From NCBI GenBank assembly GCA_020205615.1, contig CM035163.1, forward strand, positions 44,030,189-44,094,188: a stretch of 64,000 bases of DNA, written 5' to 3'. Below are positions 10,811 through 22,548 of this stretch, one piece after another. Within the stretch, counting starts at the first letter, position 1. Each line of letters begins with the position of its first letter. The notes under the pieces are model-generated. The model saw nothing but the letters and a program-made list of their open reading frames with translations. It was not told where the DNA came from and did no database searches. Source of the stretch: Panax quinquefolius. Its lineage: Eukaryota; Streptophyta; Magnoliopsida; Apiales; Araliaceae. The position numbers and the translations under genes were made by a program.

Positions 10811-11233
10811 TCTCCACTTTTTCCATACATATACCAGTCCCAAGACACCAAAGATGGTAGGGATATACAGAAATCAATGATCCATTCTGAGAGATCTTGT
10901 GACGTCTCAAAGTCCATCCGTCAAGGATAAATTCAGAATGCATCAAGATCACAAGGCCCTGGAGAAACAGGCAAATATTAAGCAAGTATTAAGGCATAAC
11001 TAAAAGGGAAGTGAATAAAAATATATTTTCCTGCCATACATAATACTATTTGATATATACATATGTGTTGTACATGACAAAATGGCTAAGCTAGTCTGTG
11101 CAGGAAAATACAAAGCTATCTACAGATCTGTATATATGCGGACTATCAGATCTAACATAGCATCCTTCTTTGAAGACGGAGGTAGCACTGCAAGCTCCTG
11201 CCCATGGACACGAGCTAGCAGATCAGAGGCTAA
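10811..11233. other. gene-free spacer in Tat 3' region
   Basis: I see no conserved reading, repeat or structure between the duplicated motifs and the end of the antisense coiled-coil ORF. Confidence 0.5.
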
Positions 11234-12681
11234 CTACATGGTGGCATAATGCTCATCAATGTAATCACTCATGTCGGCAAGACTGACCATCATCTGGGAT
11301 CTCACGGAAGTGCTGTCTGTAATGGCCACATCCCTAGCAGATAAGGCGGCATCCCGCTCTACTATCAATGCATCCCTGACTGATCTAGCCTCATCCCTCT
11401 CTAACAGAGCGGTATCTCTCTCATCAAGAGCTATCAACATCGCGACCTTAGCCTGATCTCTATCATAGGTCATCAGATGTAAGCTCTGCTCCAAATGTTG
11501 TGCCGAATACTGAGTAACAATGGCACTCGGGATGGTAGAATCTATCACAAATGCTAGCAGCCAAGCAGTCAAATCATCGGTGGGAATATCAGCCTCCTCT
11601 ATAGGCTCCTCATCGTCAGAATCAGTCTTCTGCACGGTGGATACTACCGCAACCAATGCAGTCTCTATCTCCGTCCATGCGGAATACTCTTCAGAACAAC
11701 CTGGATGGTGATCGACAGAAAATCTGACCGGCTCTCCGATCCCAACAGCATACAACACGGATCTCGTCTCCGCCGATAAGCGGTGTGAAGCGGTTACCGA
11801 CTCACTACCCCCTCAAAAGGATGAAAATCCTAAAATTGGTCAAACTGACACATCACGACCAGTGGGTGGTAAGTAATCATACCCCTCAATCCAGCCAGAG
11901 GGAGATAATCCATGCTTGGAGCATGAGTAATGAAGCTGTAGGGTGAGCTAAGCCTTGAACACGGCAATATAGCAAACGGATCTCTAATCCCTGCCAGGAA
12001 AGCTGACCACAATGCAACATCTGTACACTCCACAGGCTGAAAGGAGTATGACATGGCTATATCATGGGTGAAACAAAACCCTTACCGTCTATGTGTGCCA
12101 ATTGGTCTCAAGTGTGACATAAACCAAACACACAACATGACCGAGCTACCTGGGAACACTCCTGCCGGATAAGTGAAGCAGTATGTAGCTGACCTTAGAG
12201 TCTCTGCGATGATCATCGATACAATGGTACGACCCTCCCTGAGAGCTCTCACTGCCATAATGATGCCGATATCCAACTCATCCATGTACCGCGACATGAA
12301 GACGTATGACAATACGCACAAAAGCAATACATCCACTCTAGCTGAATGCCAATGATCCTCCGGTGTGGTGAAATCCCCTGAATGCCGTGCATAACTATCC
12401 TCAGAGCCAAATTTGTTAAATAGAAAATGCTGGGATATCACATGGCCGGATGTAATCTCGTCCTGTACCACTCTACGTCTCAATTCGGTGAGGGTCATGA
12501 ATCGCTCACTCATGTCTCTGTGAGCCATATACGCACGCAAGAGTCCGGCCAGGTGGCGGCAAGATTCAACCGTGCATACTCCTCCAAAGTAGGAGTCAAC
12601 TCCTGGGTCCCAAATCGGAAAACCTGCCTCTTCGATACCCAGTGCTCTAGCATACCCTCTACAAATCCTGTGGGAACCTAA
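11234..12681 (-). pseudogene. Tat antisense ORF 2: DUF7745-like domain plus C-terminal coiled coil
   Basis: Runs opposite to pol. From the right, VFRFGTQELTPTLEEYARL (near 12620-12560), then after a frameshift near 12541 a 152-codon stretch (12540-12082) with DVLLLCVLSYVFMSRY, DIGIIMAVRALREGR, IIAETLRSATYC and LCVWFMSHLRPIG. This order resembles the DUF7745-type accessory protein I know from Tat/Ogre-group elements. The reading continues past a stop in the same frame (12054-11830), then in another frame (11758-11234) into an acidic segment and a charged heptad-like coiled coil rich in RD/RDxA repeats (last 100 residues). Function is unknown; assignment by eye. Confidence 0.6.
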
Positions 12682-13121
12682 AACATCAACAGGGTCATAG
12701 TATGCTACAGCAAATCATCTACGATCACTATGTCTGTTGGTAATATACTATCATACCATGAGTGCATACTAGATGCCACAAAAAATGGTGGGGTATGATC
12801 AATATGGCTAACTATCGAAGAAGACATCTATGCGGGCTGTGTCATAAGACCATCCCGGGGTTAATGCTGAATATCTCTGGATATACATATATATGCATAA
12901 CATAATAACATGCATAATACAATAGATGACAATATGATATAGGGAATAGAAAAATGTACATACATTCCTAAGTATATCATCATCTAATACATCTCTGTAC
13001 AGCTAAAATACAGGGAAATGGGGCGAAGCTACCCAACAGCTAGCAGAGGCCTATCATAAGATATAGCGAGAATGGGGCGAAGCTACCCAGCAGCTAACAG
13101 AGGCCTATCATAAGAAATACA
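12682..13121. other. spacer between the two antisense ORFs, with a 54-base duplication
   Basis: No gene. At 13016-13121 a unit containing GGGGCGAAGCTACCCA and AGAGGCCTATCATAAG occurs twice, 54 bases apart. The rest shows nothing I can name. Confidence 0.55.
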
Positions 13122-15101
13122 TTAGAAGAAGTCAATGGTGTCGATGTCTACATCATCGATGTTGTCCACCTGATGTAACTCCTCCTGAGTCACTGGATCT
13201 CTATCTACAGGGATGTCAGGCCGATACAAGGGAGGATTTGCACCGGCAAAGCCATATGGGTCACCTAAGGGGCCAGCGCCAGAGCTTGAAGGATAAAAAG
13301 TATCTTCCTCTAAAGGATCTCTGCCCAAATGCCGAATGAAAAGATGTGTCCGGTCCAGCTACCGGGTCAATCTATCAATCTGTGTCACATGAGTCATATC
13401 TCTGACACAGGCTAGCCAATCCGTCATCATCACGGATCCTGGAACCATATCCCCCATAAACTGTGTGGCGTGGGTCTGAGCTCCAATAGTACGAGGGATC
13501 CACCAATGCTAGAACATCTCCTATGACTAGGGGCCCTCTGACAATGTAAAACTGTCAATCCCCAACAATGGGATGTCAATGACAGGTGACTACAAATCAG
13601 GCCAATAACGCCTGACAGGAGGCAAGATCGGCATACGGATCTCTCCTATAGTGCTCTTGATAGCACGCTCTCCTAAATAGAGCTCCCATCATCCATCTGT
13701 GAAGAGAGGAATCCTGCGGGTAGAAATGACGTATTCTGCTCCAGTCGGGTACCCATCCTCAAATCTAACTCCCAAATGCTCTCCAGAGTAGGGAACCTAT
13801 GTGATGACATCCACTGTCAACAACTCCAGCTGTAGGCTACAATGAGTGAAACCCTTAGTAACAAGGACCTCCGCCAGTATGGAATGATGCCATCTCTGTC
13901 CTCGTGGATAGGTATCTAAACCTAACACGCTCACAGGACGCAAACATGGAAGCCTCTCATAGGCACAAAACTGCCAACACAAAGGCAACATCTGCTGTCA
14001 GTCAACACTCTTAACCTATACATGGGAAAAGACAAGAGAAACACTCACCAACAGAAATGGGTAGAATCCTAACCACGCCTCAAACAAGACCTGCGATCGC
14101 ATGTGCATTCCCTTGAGGAAGTAGGCAAAGGTGTAGAAACCCCAATCATACTCTCTTATACGGTCCACATGTCGAGTGTCACTGATCAAAGCGAAGGACA
14201 CCGTTGAGGAATTATATGCTATGAAGCAACGCTTAATGATCATCAAGAATAATCTCCAGAGAATGCGGTCCCTGACTCTCACATCATCGGGTATGGGCTC
14301 ACTCAACAGCCTGCTCAAAGTATCTACACTCAAAGGACCTGTACGGATAGTCCTGCCCTTGAGCGCCTTAGTTGGAACTCCCAACAATGATCTGACGGCA
14401 ATAGGGGTGATATCCGCCGTGCAAGGCACCAGCGCCCCTCCAAACTATATACCTGTGATAAACCGCCAATCCATAAGCATCATCATCACCTCACAGTCCA
14501 ACAAGTGGAGTGACTGAGTCTGGTGAAACCACCGCTCAGACAATGCCCTGAGGTAACCCAGGGACAGCGACGGGGTAGAATGGAGAAGAACATCCCAAAT
14601 CCCCAGCCATGGACGATCGCTCTGTAGTCATCATGTAAGGCCTAATACATAGAGTGGATGCTAGACCAGTTCCCTCGAGGCTGTGTGAAGCCAGGAACCT
14701 ACATCAAAAGTAGATCAACATCAGAATCCTTGACTCCTCATCAATAGGAAATAAGGAAGAGTAAAGATCTAACTTCATACCTCGTTTGCATGCAGGTATA
14801 CTGAAGGATGCCTACTCAAGTCACCCAGAAGATCTGGGTTTGCCACTTGAATGCCTGGCAATTCCCTACGGGGAACACGTGTAACAGGAGCATGAACCTC
14901 AATCGGTACATCCACCTCCTCGTCCTCGAAATCCGGCACTTCAACCCGGATAGGACGTATCACCGCCTCTACTAAACGACGAGGCTGTCTGACAGAACGA
15001 CGTTGAGGCTCTTCAAAAGCTCTCCTCCGTACACCTGAAGTGGTCCTGTGGGAACTACTTGGCTGATCCAGATCCATAATATCTGGACAACAAGTCTCCA
15101 A
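13122..15101 (-). pseudogene. Tat antisense ORF 1: plant mobile domain (PMD)-like protein
   Basis: Runs opposite to pol. Four open pieces, beginning at 15101, 14429, 13991 and 13328, are all in one frame, so this is a single reading of about 1.98 kb broken by several stops. The N-terminus is basic and Pro-rich, then acidic (FEDEEVDVPIEV). The middle has SERWFHQTQSLHL (about 14540), ILWRLFLMIIKRCF, DRIREYDWGFYTFAYFLKGM and FCAYERLPCLRP, in the order of PMD proteins (MAIN/MAIL relatives and transposon copies). The C-terminus is acidic. Short intron-like gaps with GT/AG ends are possible at 14780-14699 and 14048-13992. PMD function inside retrotransposons is not established. Confidence 0.6.
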
Positions 15102-16120
15102 ATCACCTTAGAAAGGGTGTGGTAAATTCTTACCTGGAGCTTTTCAAATGCTTTACATGCATGCATGCATTGTTTTAACATACATCTACAGTAGAGTTAA
15201 AAATGCATGACTACCCAATACCTATATTTTGGGAAAATTTTGCCATAACCCCTTTGTAAATAGGACTATCCACATGCACATAGGCATGACTAGGTGGCCA
15301 TTTAGTAGCACACCTATACACAGTCATATACATCCTATATGCATTAATCACATCATAGTAAAAAATCCGTAAGTGTAGTCTAATTACCATTATTTTGCTT
15401 TTCTACCTTTACTCATTTGTCCTCAGATGGGATAAGAAATGACAGTAAAAGGTGCCAATTTGGCTGTTTCAAAAGTCAATTTTTTTCACATCATTATGTT
15501 CAGTATGGTTTAATACTAACATTTGCTATGTTAAATATATTTTATCAAATCATAGCAGCATGCATATTCACTACAATGTGTCTAAATGCATTTCATGTGA
15601 TAAGTCATTTTCCAACGGATATATATTGGAAAAAATACATGCATATGTTACGTGATGATGAAGAACGCTTATGCGGTGGCGAGAATATGCGAGAAAGTTG
15701 CCTTAACTCAAAGCAGATCGAAGAAGAGCTCTCGATTTTTCTTCATGTGCAACTTGAAAATGACTTATAAAAGAAACCACCGCTTTATACATAAAGCACG
15801 GTTGGCCATGCAGCTCACTCACTGGCTCCCCGCAGTGTACCGCCACACTTTTACATGGGTCCCACGCCTCCGACTTGCTCCAGTTAGAGTTGCAAAGGAG
15901 GTCTCATGTCTGAAAAAGGTCAAATCAGGAATAAAAATGCTACGCGATTGAGCGAAATAGCCTGAAATCCTGGTTTCTTATCGGTCAGAGTTAAACTCCC
16001 GTCATCTCAATGGTGTTCGCCTGAATGCAGGGTATACTATACCAATGAGCTCAGCTTTCACAGATCATGCTCGGCAATACCCCACAAAGGTTCGATGCCG
16101 TCATTTGCAAGGTCACAACC
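15102..16120. other. non-coding stretch upstream of antisense ORF 1
   Basis: No convincing gene. It should hold the promoter of the antisense ORF. A CAG/GTAAGA splice-donor-like site read on the minus strand lies near 15137. Open frames here (for example 15417-15770) have no domain signature and look fortuitous. Confidence 0.45.
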
Positions 16121-16445
16121 CTAAGTATCCCCGGCGGGGGTCAAAACGCAAAACCACGAAATACTAAACATCCCCGGCGGGGGTTACAACGCAAAACTAT
16201 GAAATATCAAGCCTCCTCGGTGGGTGTTACAACGCCGAAGTTATCAATTAATGAAGTATCCCCGGCGGGGGGTCACAACGCACATCCTTCAGTTATCCAC
16301 GTATCTCCGGCGGGGGTTACAACGCAATGCAACCATTGATACACACATCAATGAAGGTCAAGCAGCCTTGACATCATGTCAGCCGATGAAAAGTAAACCC
16401 ATCGAAGCAGTTTTCCATGTATCCCCGGTGGGGGCTTACAACGCA
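16121..16445 (+). repeat. GC-rich hairpin repeat upstream of Tat 3' LTR
   Basis: Six copies of a motif around ATCCCCGGCGGGGG(T)TA-CAACGC at about 16127, 16170, 16211, 16258, 16303 and 16421. Each core CCCCGGCGGGG is self-complementary. Spacing is 40-47 bases except the last. Two copies carry decayed cores (CCTCCTCGGTGGG at 16211, CCCCGGTGGGG at 16422). Confidence 0.78.
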
Positions 16446-16902
16446 ATGCTACCATTGACACATACATCAATGAAGGTCAAGCAACCTTGACAGTGCACCC
16501 AGCAGGGATCTAACCGGTGATACACACATAAACGGAGTTCAAGCAACCCTGACAGTGACAAAACTGTTGGCACTAACTCCAACAGAATGAGGGAATATGT
16601 TATACACATCCTCAAACAAACAAAGCTTTATCCTCACAGATCTCTTGCACACAAGAGGTACCTCTATGGAATATAAGCTAGTGTCTAGGATTCAAGACTT
16701 TGGTGATATCCCCAACGTCAACACCCTCAAAGACTTGGATCGCATGTCCAAGCCATCACTGATTGTCATCCAATAGGATTACATGGCAATCATGCATCAT
16801 ACATTTGCATCATACTTCACATAGCATCATGTTTACCTTGCTTGCATTTCAAGTGTCTAGGATTCTTTATCCTATCCATGCCTTACATTGCATGAATATG
16901 AT
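16446..16902. other. pre-LTR spacer
   Basis: No gene seen. It includes a repeated phrase (CACATCAATGAAGGTCAAGCA, twice between 16344 and 16480) next to the hairpin repeats. Confidence 0.45.
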
Positions 16903-16915
16903 AAAGAGGGGCATC
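16903..16915 (+). other. polypurine tract of Tat element
   Basis: AAAGAGGGGCATC directly precedes the TGTAGACAC start of the 3' LTR, the usual arrangement in Tat elements. Confidence 0.7.
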
Positions 16916-17387
16916 TGTAGACACTCAAAATTTTCTCGCACTTCATTCGACACATCAGCAGAGGCGATTCATCTTTAGAGATAACCACGGAAGGCGACTT
17001 ACATCCATTCCAGATACTATCGAAAGTTCAGTTCCAACCCAGAACACAAACTGGGAACTTCATCTCAAACCCGGAACACACATTGGGAATGTCATTTCCA
17101 ACCTCAGAAATAACCCTGAGGTATGCAGATCAAAAGACCGGCAACAACACCGGAGAAGACATTTCTGTCTCGGCGATAAAACAATGACGACGCCGGCCCC
17201 TCCCGTAAACAACATCGAGTAAGAACTCCATCCTTGGTGATAGCCCCAAGGGATGCCATTGCAGTTCTGGCGATAACTCCAGAAATGCTTGTTTCAAATA
17301 CATGCGATCAGCTTCAAGCTCAGACCTCCTGCCGAGGCACTCATACCTCAGACCCGGAGCTAACAACAGGTAGACAAGCACAACCAC

Positions 17388-17649
17388 AGATGACATTGCA
17401 GCATACAAACAAGTAGTCCAATCTCAGATGTAACCTTGGGCAACGTCTGCTTTCAGCTTAAACCTGCGATAACCCCGGTGAGGAGTCAAAACGTCATCTT
17501 ACCACCTCAACATTTTCTCTCATAGATGATATTGAGGCATACCAACTAGTAGTCCAATCTCAGATGTAACCCTGAGCAACGTCTACTTTCAACTCAAACC
17601 GGCGATAACCCCGACGAGGAGTCAAACGTCATCTTTCCCCTTCAACACT
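17388..17649 (+). repeat. 136-base tandem duplication in Tat LTR
   Basis: Two units 136 bases apart, sharing GTAGTCCAATCTCAGATG, GCGATAACCCCG and CGTCATCTT. It is also present in the second Tat LTR (about 49465-49715), so it predates both insertions. It lies in U3 upstream of the TATA box and could be an enhancer-type duplication. Confidence 0.7.
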
Positions 17650-18028
17650 TGTGCATCGTCTCAACACTTCATACATACATACATACAACAATGTCCCACA
17701 AGAACCGAGGAGTAACAATCCCGAGTGACTATTACGTATGGTAGTACTTTGGATAGAATTTGAAGCTTGAAGACCATGGGCATGGACCCCTCTTCCTGAC
17801 TTCGTACAACATTTAATCCATGTCATTGCGTAACTCTTGACACAAGCAGTCCGAAGAAGGTCAGATATACCTCGTTCGGATGCTCGGATTGAAGTTTTGC
17901 AAGTTCGATTGACATTACAGTGCACGAGTGCACGTACTTGAAGATGACAGGACCCGCGAGGCTCGGATGCACCACGACCAGCCACAAGTACAACTGTGGC
18001 TGCCGTAGGTGTACCTGCGACCATCCGT

Positions 18029-18038
18029 CTATATATAC
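18029..18038 (+). promoter_or_regulatory. TATA box of Tat LTR
   Basis: CTATATATAC, conserved at 59207-59216 in the second Tat LTR within the longer conserved block CCATC(C)TCTATATATACAAG. Confidence 0.55.
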
Positions 18039-18339
18039 AAGCCTTGGGGTCAGCCATTTGAAGAAGAGAAGAGAGAGAAAAGGCGAGGAAGCCCTGTCCA
18101 TTTTGCTCTGTATACACCCCTATTGAGTGTTTCCTCTTCTATAAACATCTGTTAGCTCACATATAGCTATTTTTTATCCGGTGGGAGCTGAGTGTTTATC
18201 CATATAAAGTCATAGAATTCTACTTTGGCAGCCCACTGTAAGCCCTTTCCCATTTTATAAAGCCTTCTTCTCATATTTGAACACACTGTTATACACATTA
18301 AGAGTCGTGTTGTGTGCGTTTACCCGAACTTCGGTCCGT

Positions 18340-18823
18340 GGTTTTCATTTCTGTCTGTATATATATACTTATATATGCATATATTTTATATATGGACTAA
18401 CATTATCGAGTTATGCCTCGATTGAGCCTAGACTTCGGTCTCGAGCGTTTATCTGCTTTTGTATATATATAGTTATATATATATATATAATTGTTGACAG
18501 ACATATCTGATGAGCCTGGATTTTACATCCGGAGCATTTACTCGCTTATATATATATATATATATACTTATATATATAATTATTTTCGGACATATCCGAT
18601 GAGCCTGGATTCACATCCGGTGCGTTTACTGCTTTTGTATTTATATTTGTACATATATATATATATATTTACATTTTACATCAGCCCGGAGTTTACTTCG
18701 TGGCCTTTTACAATTTTTATTTATATTTCATTCCGCTCGAGTTTACTTTGTAGCGCTTGATCGCTTTTTAAACTTTATTTACATTTCATCCCACACTGGA
18801 GTTTACTTCGTGATGGTTGATCA

Positions 18824-18869
<46 letters not shown>

Positions 18870-18960
18870 CATTTTCGATCCCCCATGGAGTTGCTTCGTG
18901 GTGGTTGATCAAGTCTGTATATATATATTTACAACTTTTATATATATAACTGCTTACTGC
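18340..18960 (+). repeat. degenerate tandem array with (TA)n in Tat LTR
   Basis: Repeated units of roughly 60-110 bases alternate a (TA)n run with phrases such as GATGAGCCTGGATT, CATCCGG and GAGTTTACTTCGTGG. The open frames across it that encode Tyr-Ile repeats are microsatellite artefacts. The array recurs at 59520-60175. Confidence 0.7.
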
Positions 18961-19744
18961 TTTCCATACAAATTGCAGTATCATGTGAGCCTAAGAATCA
19001 TGTGATCACAGTTTTAATCTATTGAATCTAGATTCGGTTCCCATGATGGACATTTTTCAGCTGTAAGCAGCCTGTATATTTTTTATAGTGTCTGAATTTC
19101 CTTGGATGGCTGTCATGCCCATGAGGAGTTCGGAATTGTTGTATATTATTTTCTCGAGAATGCTTCACATCTCTAAAATAAAAGCAAACAAGCCGAACAT
19201 TTAATAATAAAATGGAAGTATCAAAGGCCTCAATTACTATTGAGCACAGGGTTTAAAAAACCACTATTTACAAAACTTCATTGCTATATCCTGTTTAAAA
19301 CTGAATTTTTCTATAAATTCAAACCCTATGTATATCGGTTCGAACGAGGTACAACACTACTTCCAAATAATTGCACATTGATCCACACACACACACACAC
19401 ATTCATATAACAGTTTATTAAAAAAGGGACGGTCACCGTGGCAACACGGATGTCGGGGGGTTCCTAACACCTTCCCTCCGCATAATCAAGCCCCTGGACC
19501 CAAAATAAATCTCAATTTCACAGACCCATTTAACAATGTTAAATCACTAGGTCAATGTGCAAACCTTTTCGGTTGCGTTGGTGCAACCAATTAAATACAC
19601 CAACTGGCGACTCTTAAAGTCAAATCGTCGACATTATACATGTCGGACCTTTTTCACTTGTTTTTTCAAACAAATCTCACATTAACATGAGAACACCAAA
19701 GAACAAGTAACAAAAAGGGACACTCAAAAATCCCGACGTCGACA

Positions 19745-20193
19745 GTTATGATTGGTTCAGTTTACTTCATAACTATTAATTCGTTGTAGAAGTGATACAC
19801 AAAGAAAACATTTAATTCTTTCAGCTAAATATATTTATAAATGTTATTACTTGTTGGGCACCCAAATGCTTATTCTTGCTTTAAATTTAAATGTTTTCAG
19901 CTAGGTATGATCAACCCAAAGGTTCAGATAAGAACAAGTAAAAAGGAAAGCAAACAAAATATGATTATTCGTATCTTTTGTAATAGTTAGACTGTATTAA
20001 GATAATGATATGTATTATATATCATGTAAAGAATATAGTAAAGGTTGTGTACTTGAAATTATACTCTAATAAATTTAAGTTAAGATTGATATTTATATTA
20101 TTGTTATTATTATTAGTAATATTTCCGCTTATATAAATGGTATCGTAAAGCACCGAGTTTTGGTTTCAAGTACCTGAATTTGGGGGTGTTACA
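19745..20193 (+). repeat. right end of family B 5' LTR
   Basis: Aligns by eye with 26700-27151 (for example ATTAATTCGTTGTAGAAGTGAT and the end TGGGGG-GTTACA). It begins with GTTAT, which is also the apparent TSD of the Tat insertion. Confidence 0.85.
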
Positions 20194-20196
20194 TCA

Positions 20197-20208
20197 TGGT
20201 ATCAGAGC
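20197..20208 (+). other. primer-binding site, Met-tRNA type
   Basis: TGGTATCAGAGC, three bases after the LTR end GTTACA, exactly the usual initiator Met-tRNA complement. Confidence 0.85.
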
Positions 20209-21310
20209 TTTAGGGTTAGAAACCTTAGGTGGGTTAGACCTTAGGCTATAACCGTGGAACAGAGGGAAACGTTGAAAATAAAAATAACTCATATATAGTT
20301 TAAAAAGAAGATGAATTGAATAAGTTCATCGTCAAATCAATTAAAAGATAACTTATATAAAATTATTATTTGCTGTGTGTATATATTATTTGTTAATCAA
20401 GATAGTTTGTGTATAGATGTCAGATAGAAAGGATTAGGATACCCTTAGATAAGGAGTTAACCTCCATAACCAAGCCAATATCAAAGCCAATAGCTGAAAT
20501 AGAGGCTCACATTGAAAGCTACCTCAATGAGGTGGTTATTTTGGAAAATGTAGTACTGGACCCAGAAACGATAGTATAACTGATAGGTAGAGTATTGTTA
20601 AAGAATATGTGATCAATGTCGAGTTCTTAAACTCATATGTTTTTGGTGAGTTATTAAACTCATAATGTGTTGTAAGTTGGATGGACTGGGTATAGTTAGG
20701 TGTGAATGGATTATTGAGGATGATATATAGAATACTAAGCAATTAATCCTTAGTGAAGGCGTAAGAAATATGTATTATTAGTATTACTTGAATAAGTATG
20801 ATTATATGTGGTTTAAATGACAGGTATGTCTGTGTAATATAATATTCTTAACTTTTGTATAAGTTGTGGCAGCGATTCCTAACTTGTGAGTCACAAAGGG
20901 ATAACGAATGTTTAAAGTAGTATATGTTATGGTATGTCAAGTGCTATGAGTATGAATCTATGATGAATTAATGAAATAACTTGGTATAAAGATAGTAGAT
21001 ATTTATCTGAACACTAGTTAATACAGTAAACCAAGTTTTCAAAATCTAATATTTTGAATATATGATTATTTGAGTAGAAAATTTTGTGTGATATGTTAAA
21101 CATATACGATAAGGCTTAGAATGTAAGTTAATAAAGAATAATTTGTGATAATGTCGCCAAGGAGACGAAAATGAAATCTAAGGGCAGAAGAACCTGTCAA
21201 CAAAACTGGAGGACAACCAGACCCGATATAGAATTTTGCGATTATGGACGATCAAGTTATGCAGAACGGAATACCAACCACGGGAAATTAGCTAGATAAT
21301 TGATCGACAA
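20209..21310. other. decayed leader of family B
   Basis: No conserved reading recognised. Short phrases after the primer-binding site (TTAGGGTTAGAAACCTTAGG) belong to the usual leader. The sequence is AT-rich, with many stops in all frames. Confidence 0.5.
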
Positions 21311-21760
21311 ACTTAAAAGACTTTAAGGCAATCAAACCGCTAGGACTTAGAGGATCAACTGACCCTGTAGAAGCGTTTGTGATAGCTAGGATAACGAAGG
21401 GGCAAAAGACAACTTTTGTCACCTATCCGATGAAAGGGGGAAAGCGAATTTTTTGTGGAAGGCAAATCAGGCTAGAGTTGGAAAAAGGGAGTAGTGGTAG
21501 TAAGACTGGAAAAAAGGAAAGACGATAAAGGAAAAGTTTGTGTGTTATAAGTGTGGGCAGGAGGGACATATCTCTCCTAACTGCCCCAATCCAAGAATGT
21601 ATAGTGGATGTTTTATTTATCATGGGAGCATAAGTGGAAGACTGTTCAAGAAGGAGAAGGGAGGCAAGGAATGCGAATATAGAAAAAGGCAGCAGGACAT
21701 TGGCGACAGTGGGACCAACTTCAACAAACAAACCAACAGAATCAACCGAATGAGTCTTCT
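21311..21760 (+). pseudogene. family B gag remnant with one zinc knuckle
   Basis: Frame-shifting remnants of a gypsy Gag. A capsid start-like phrase (FKAIKPLGLRGSTDPVEAF near 21320-21385) is followed by a short KTTFVTY segment, showing that most of the capsid is deleted. A CCHC zinc knuckle (CYKCGQEGHISPNC, 21543-21584) then lies in an open stretch from 21540 to 21914. The stretch after the knuckle has no protease signature. It would have been the RNA-binding part of Gag. Several frameshifts exclude function. Confidence 0.65.
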
Positions 21761-21847
21761 ACATGTCTGTTTAAGATTCGGTAGCATCCGGGGATGCAAC
21801 TCCAGGTATTATTCAAACCAATTTTATTTTTTGATATATGATTTTCG

Positions 21848-21878
<31 letters not shown>

Positions 21879-22083
21879 TATTATTTAATAAATTATTTTG
21901 AAGGAGGAAATTGAGTTCTATTAGAAATCAATTTTTCGTTAAATCAGATATACAAGCTTTTTGGCTGAATAGTTAAAGACCAGTTCGATCAATTATGATC
22001 GAGATCTACTCGCAATGATTGTGTATGTTATGTACCCTGGTATTTATAGGTTTAAAACGGTGATTTCAGGGACAGAATCTTTA

Positions 22084-22097
22084 TAAGAGAGGGTGAA
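22084..22097 (+). other. polypurine tract of family B
   Basis: AAGAGAGGGTGAA immediately before the TGTAATAACCCG start of the 3' LTR. Confidence 0.65.
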
Positions 22098-22548
22098 TGT
22101 AATAACCCGATATTTTTTATATAAATAAATCAGAAATTTTGTGTATAATTTTTTTATTATTATTAAAGGCGAGAATATGTGCTGTGTAATGTGTTTGTAT
22201 TCATGTGATGAATATAAAATATATTTTTACATGAATAATTTCAAATAATTTTATTTTAGAATTATTGATCATTATAAATTAAATTCTTATAATAATTAAT
22301 TTTTACAGTAAAAATGTTTTTATTATTTTTTCCATGAAAATATGATTTTATATTATTCAAATAATATATGAAATAATTATAGAATTATTATAATAATTAT
22401 TTTATTATATGAATTTATTTCAGAATAATTAAGTTAATTATTTAACTTAATTAATAATGGTATGTATATGCAAGATAATCAGATATGGAATCCAAACCCT
22501 AATTCTAGGTTTGAAATAAGGAAAGAGAATAATAATATTATTTTAGTT

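Larger units (their letters stand above)
5489..19744 (+). mobile_element. Tat-lineage Ty3/gypsy element with antisense ORFs (5' part outside window)
   Basis: Domain order PR - RT - RNase H - second RNase H - integrase (5489-9890), then antisense ORFs, a PPT at 16903-16915 and a 2.8 kb 3' LTR. The second RNase H after the gypsy RNase H and the reverse-strand ORFs between pol and the 3' LTR are hallmarks of the Tat lineage (Retand, Grande and Ogre relatives). The right end CGTCGACA is followed by GTTAT, the apparent TSD in family B LTR DNA. The 5' LTR and gag lie upstream of the window, beyond the inserted Athila-like element. Confidence 0.85.
16916..19744 (+). repeat. 3' LTR of Tat element
   Basis: 2829 bases, from TGTAGACA to CGTCGACA; the ends are imperfect inverted repeats (TGTAGAC/GTCGACA). 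It is followed by GTTAT, then family B LTR sequence that is continuous at 26701 of the intact B LTR. A diverged, split second copy lies at 48988-50098 and 59192-60207. TGGCGACTC at 19605, usually the start of a Tat primer-binding site, lies inside the LTR by this delimitation. Confidence 0.8.

Noticed and set aside
11271..11711. Plus-strand Ser/Ala-rich open frames
   Set aside because: Shadows of the antisense coiled-coil ORF in the complementary strand.
15417..15951. Overlapping open frames of about 100 codons upstream of the antisense ORF
   Set aside because: No recognisable motif, overlapping in different frames, AT-rich; most likely chance.
18277..19005. Open frames encoding runs of Tyr-Ile (also 59477-60213)
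   Set aside because: They translate (TA)n microsatellites in the Tat LTR and have no conserved context.
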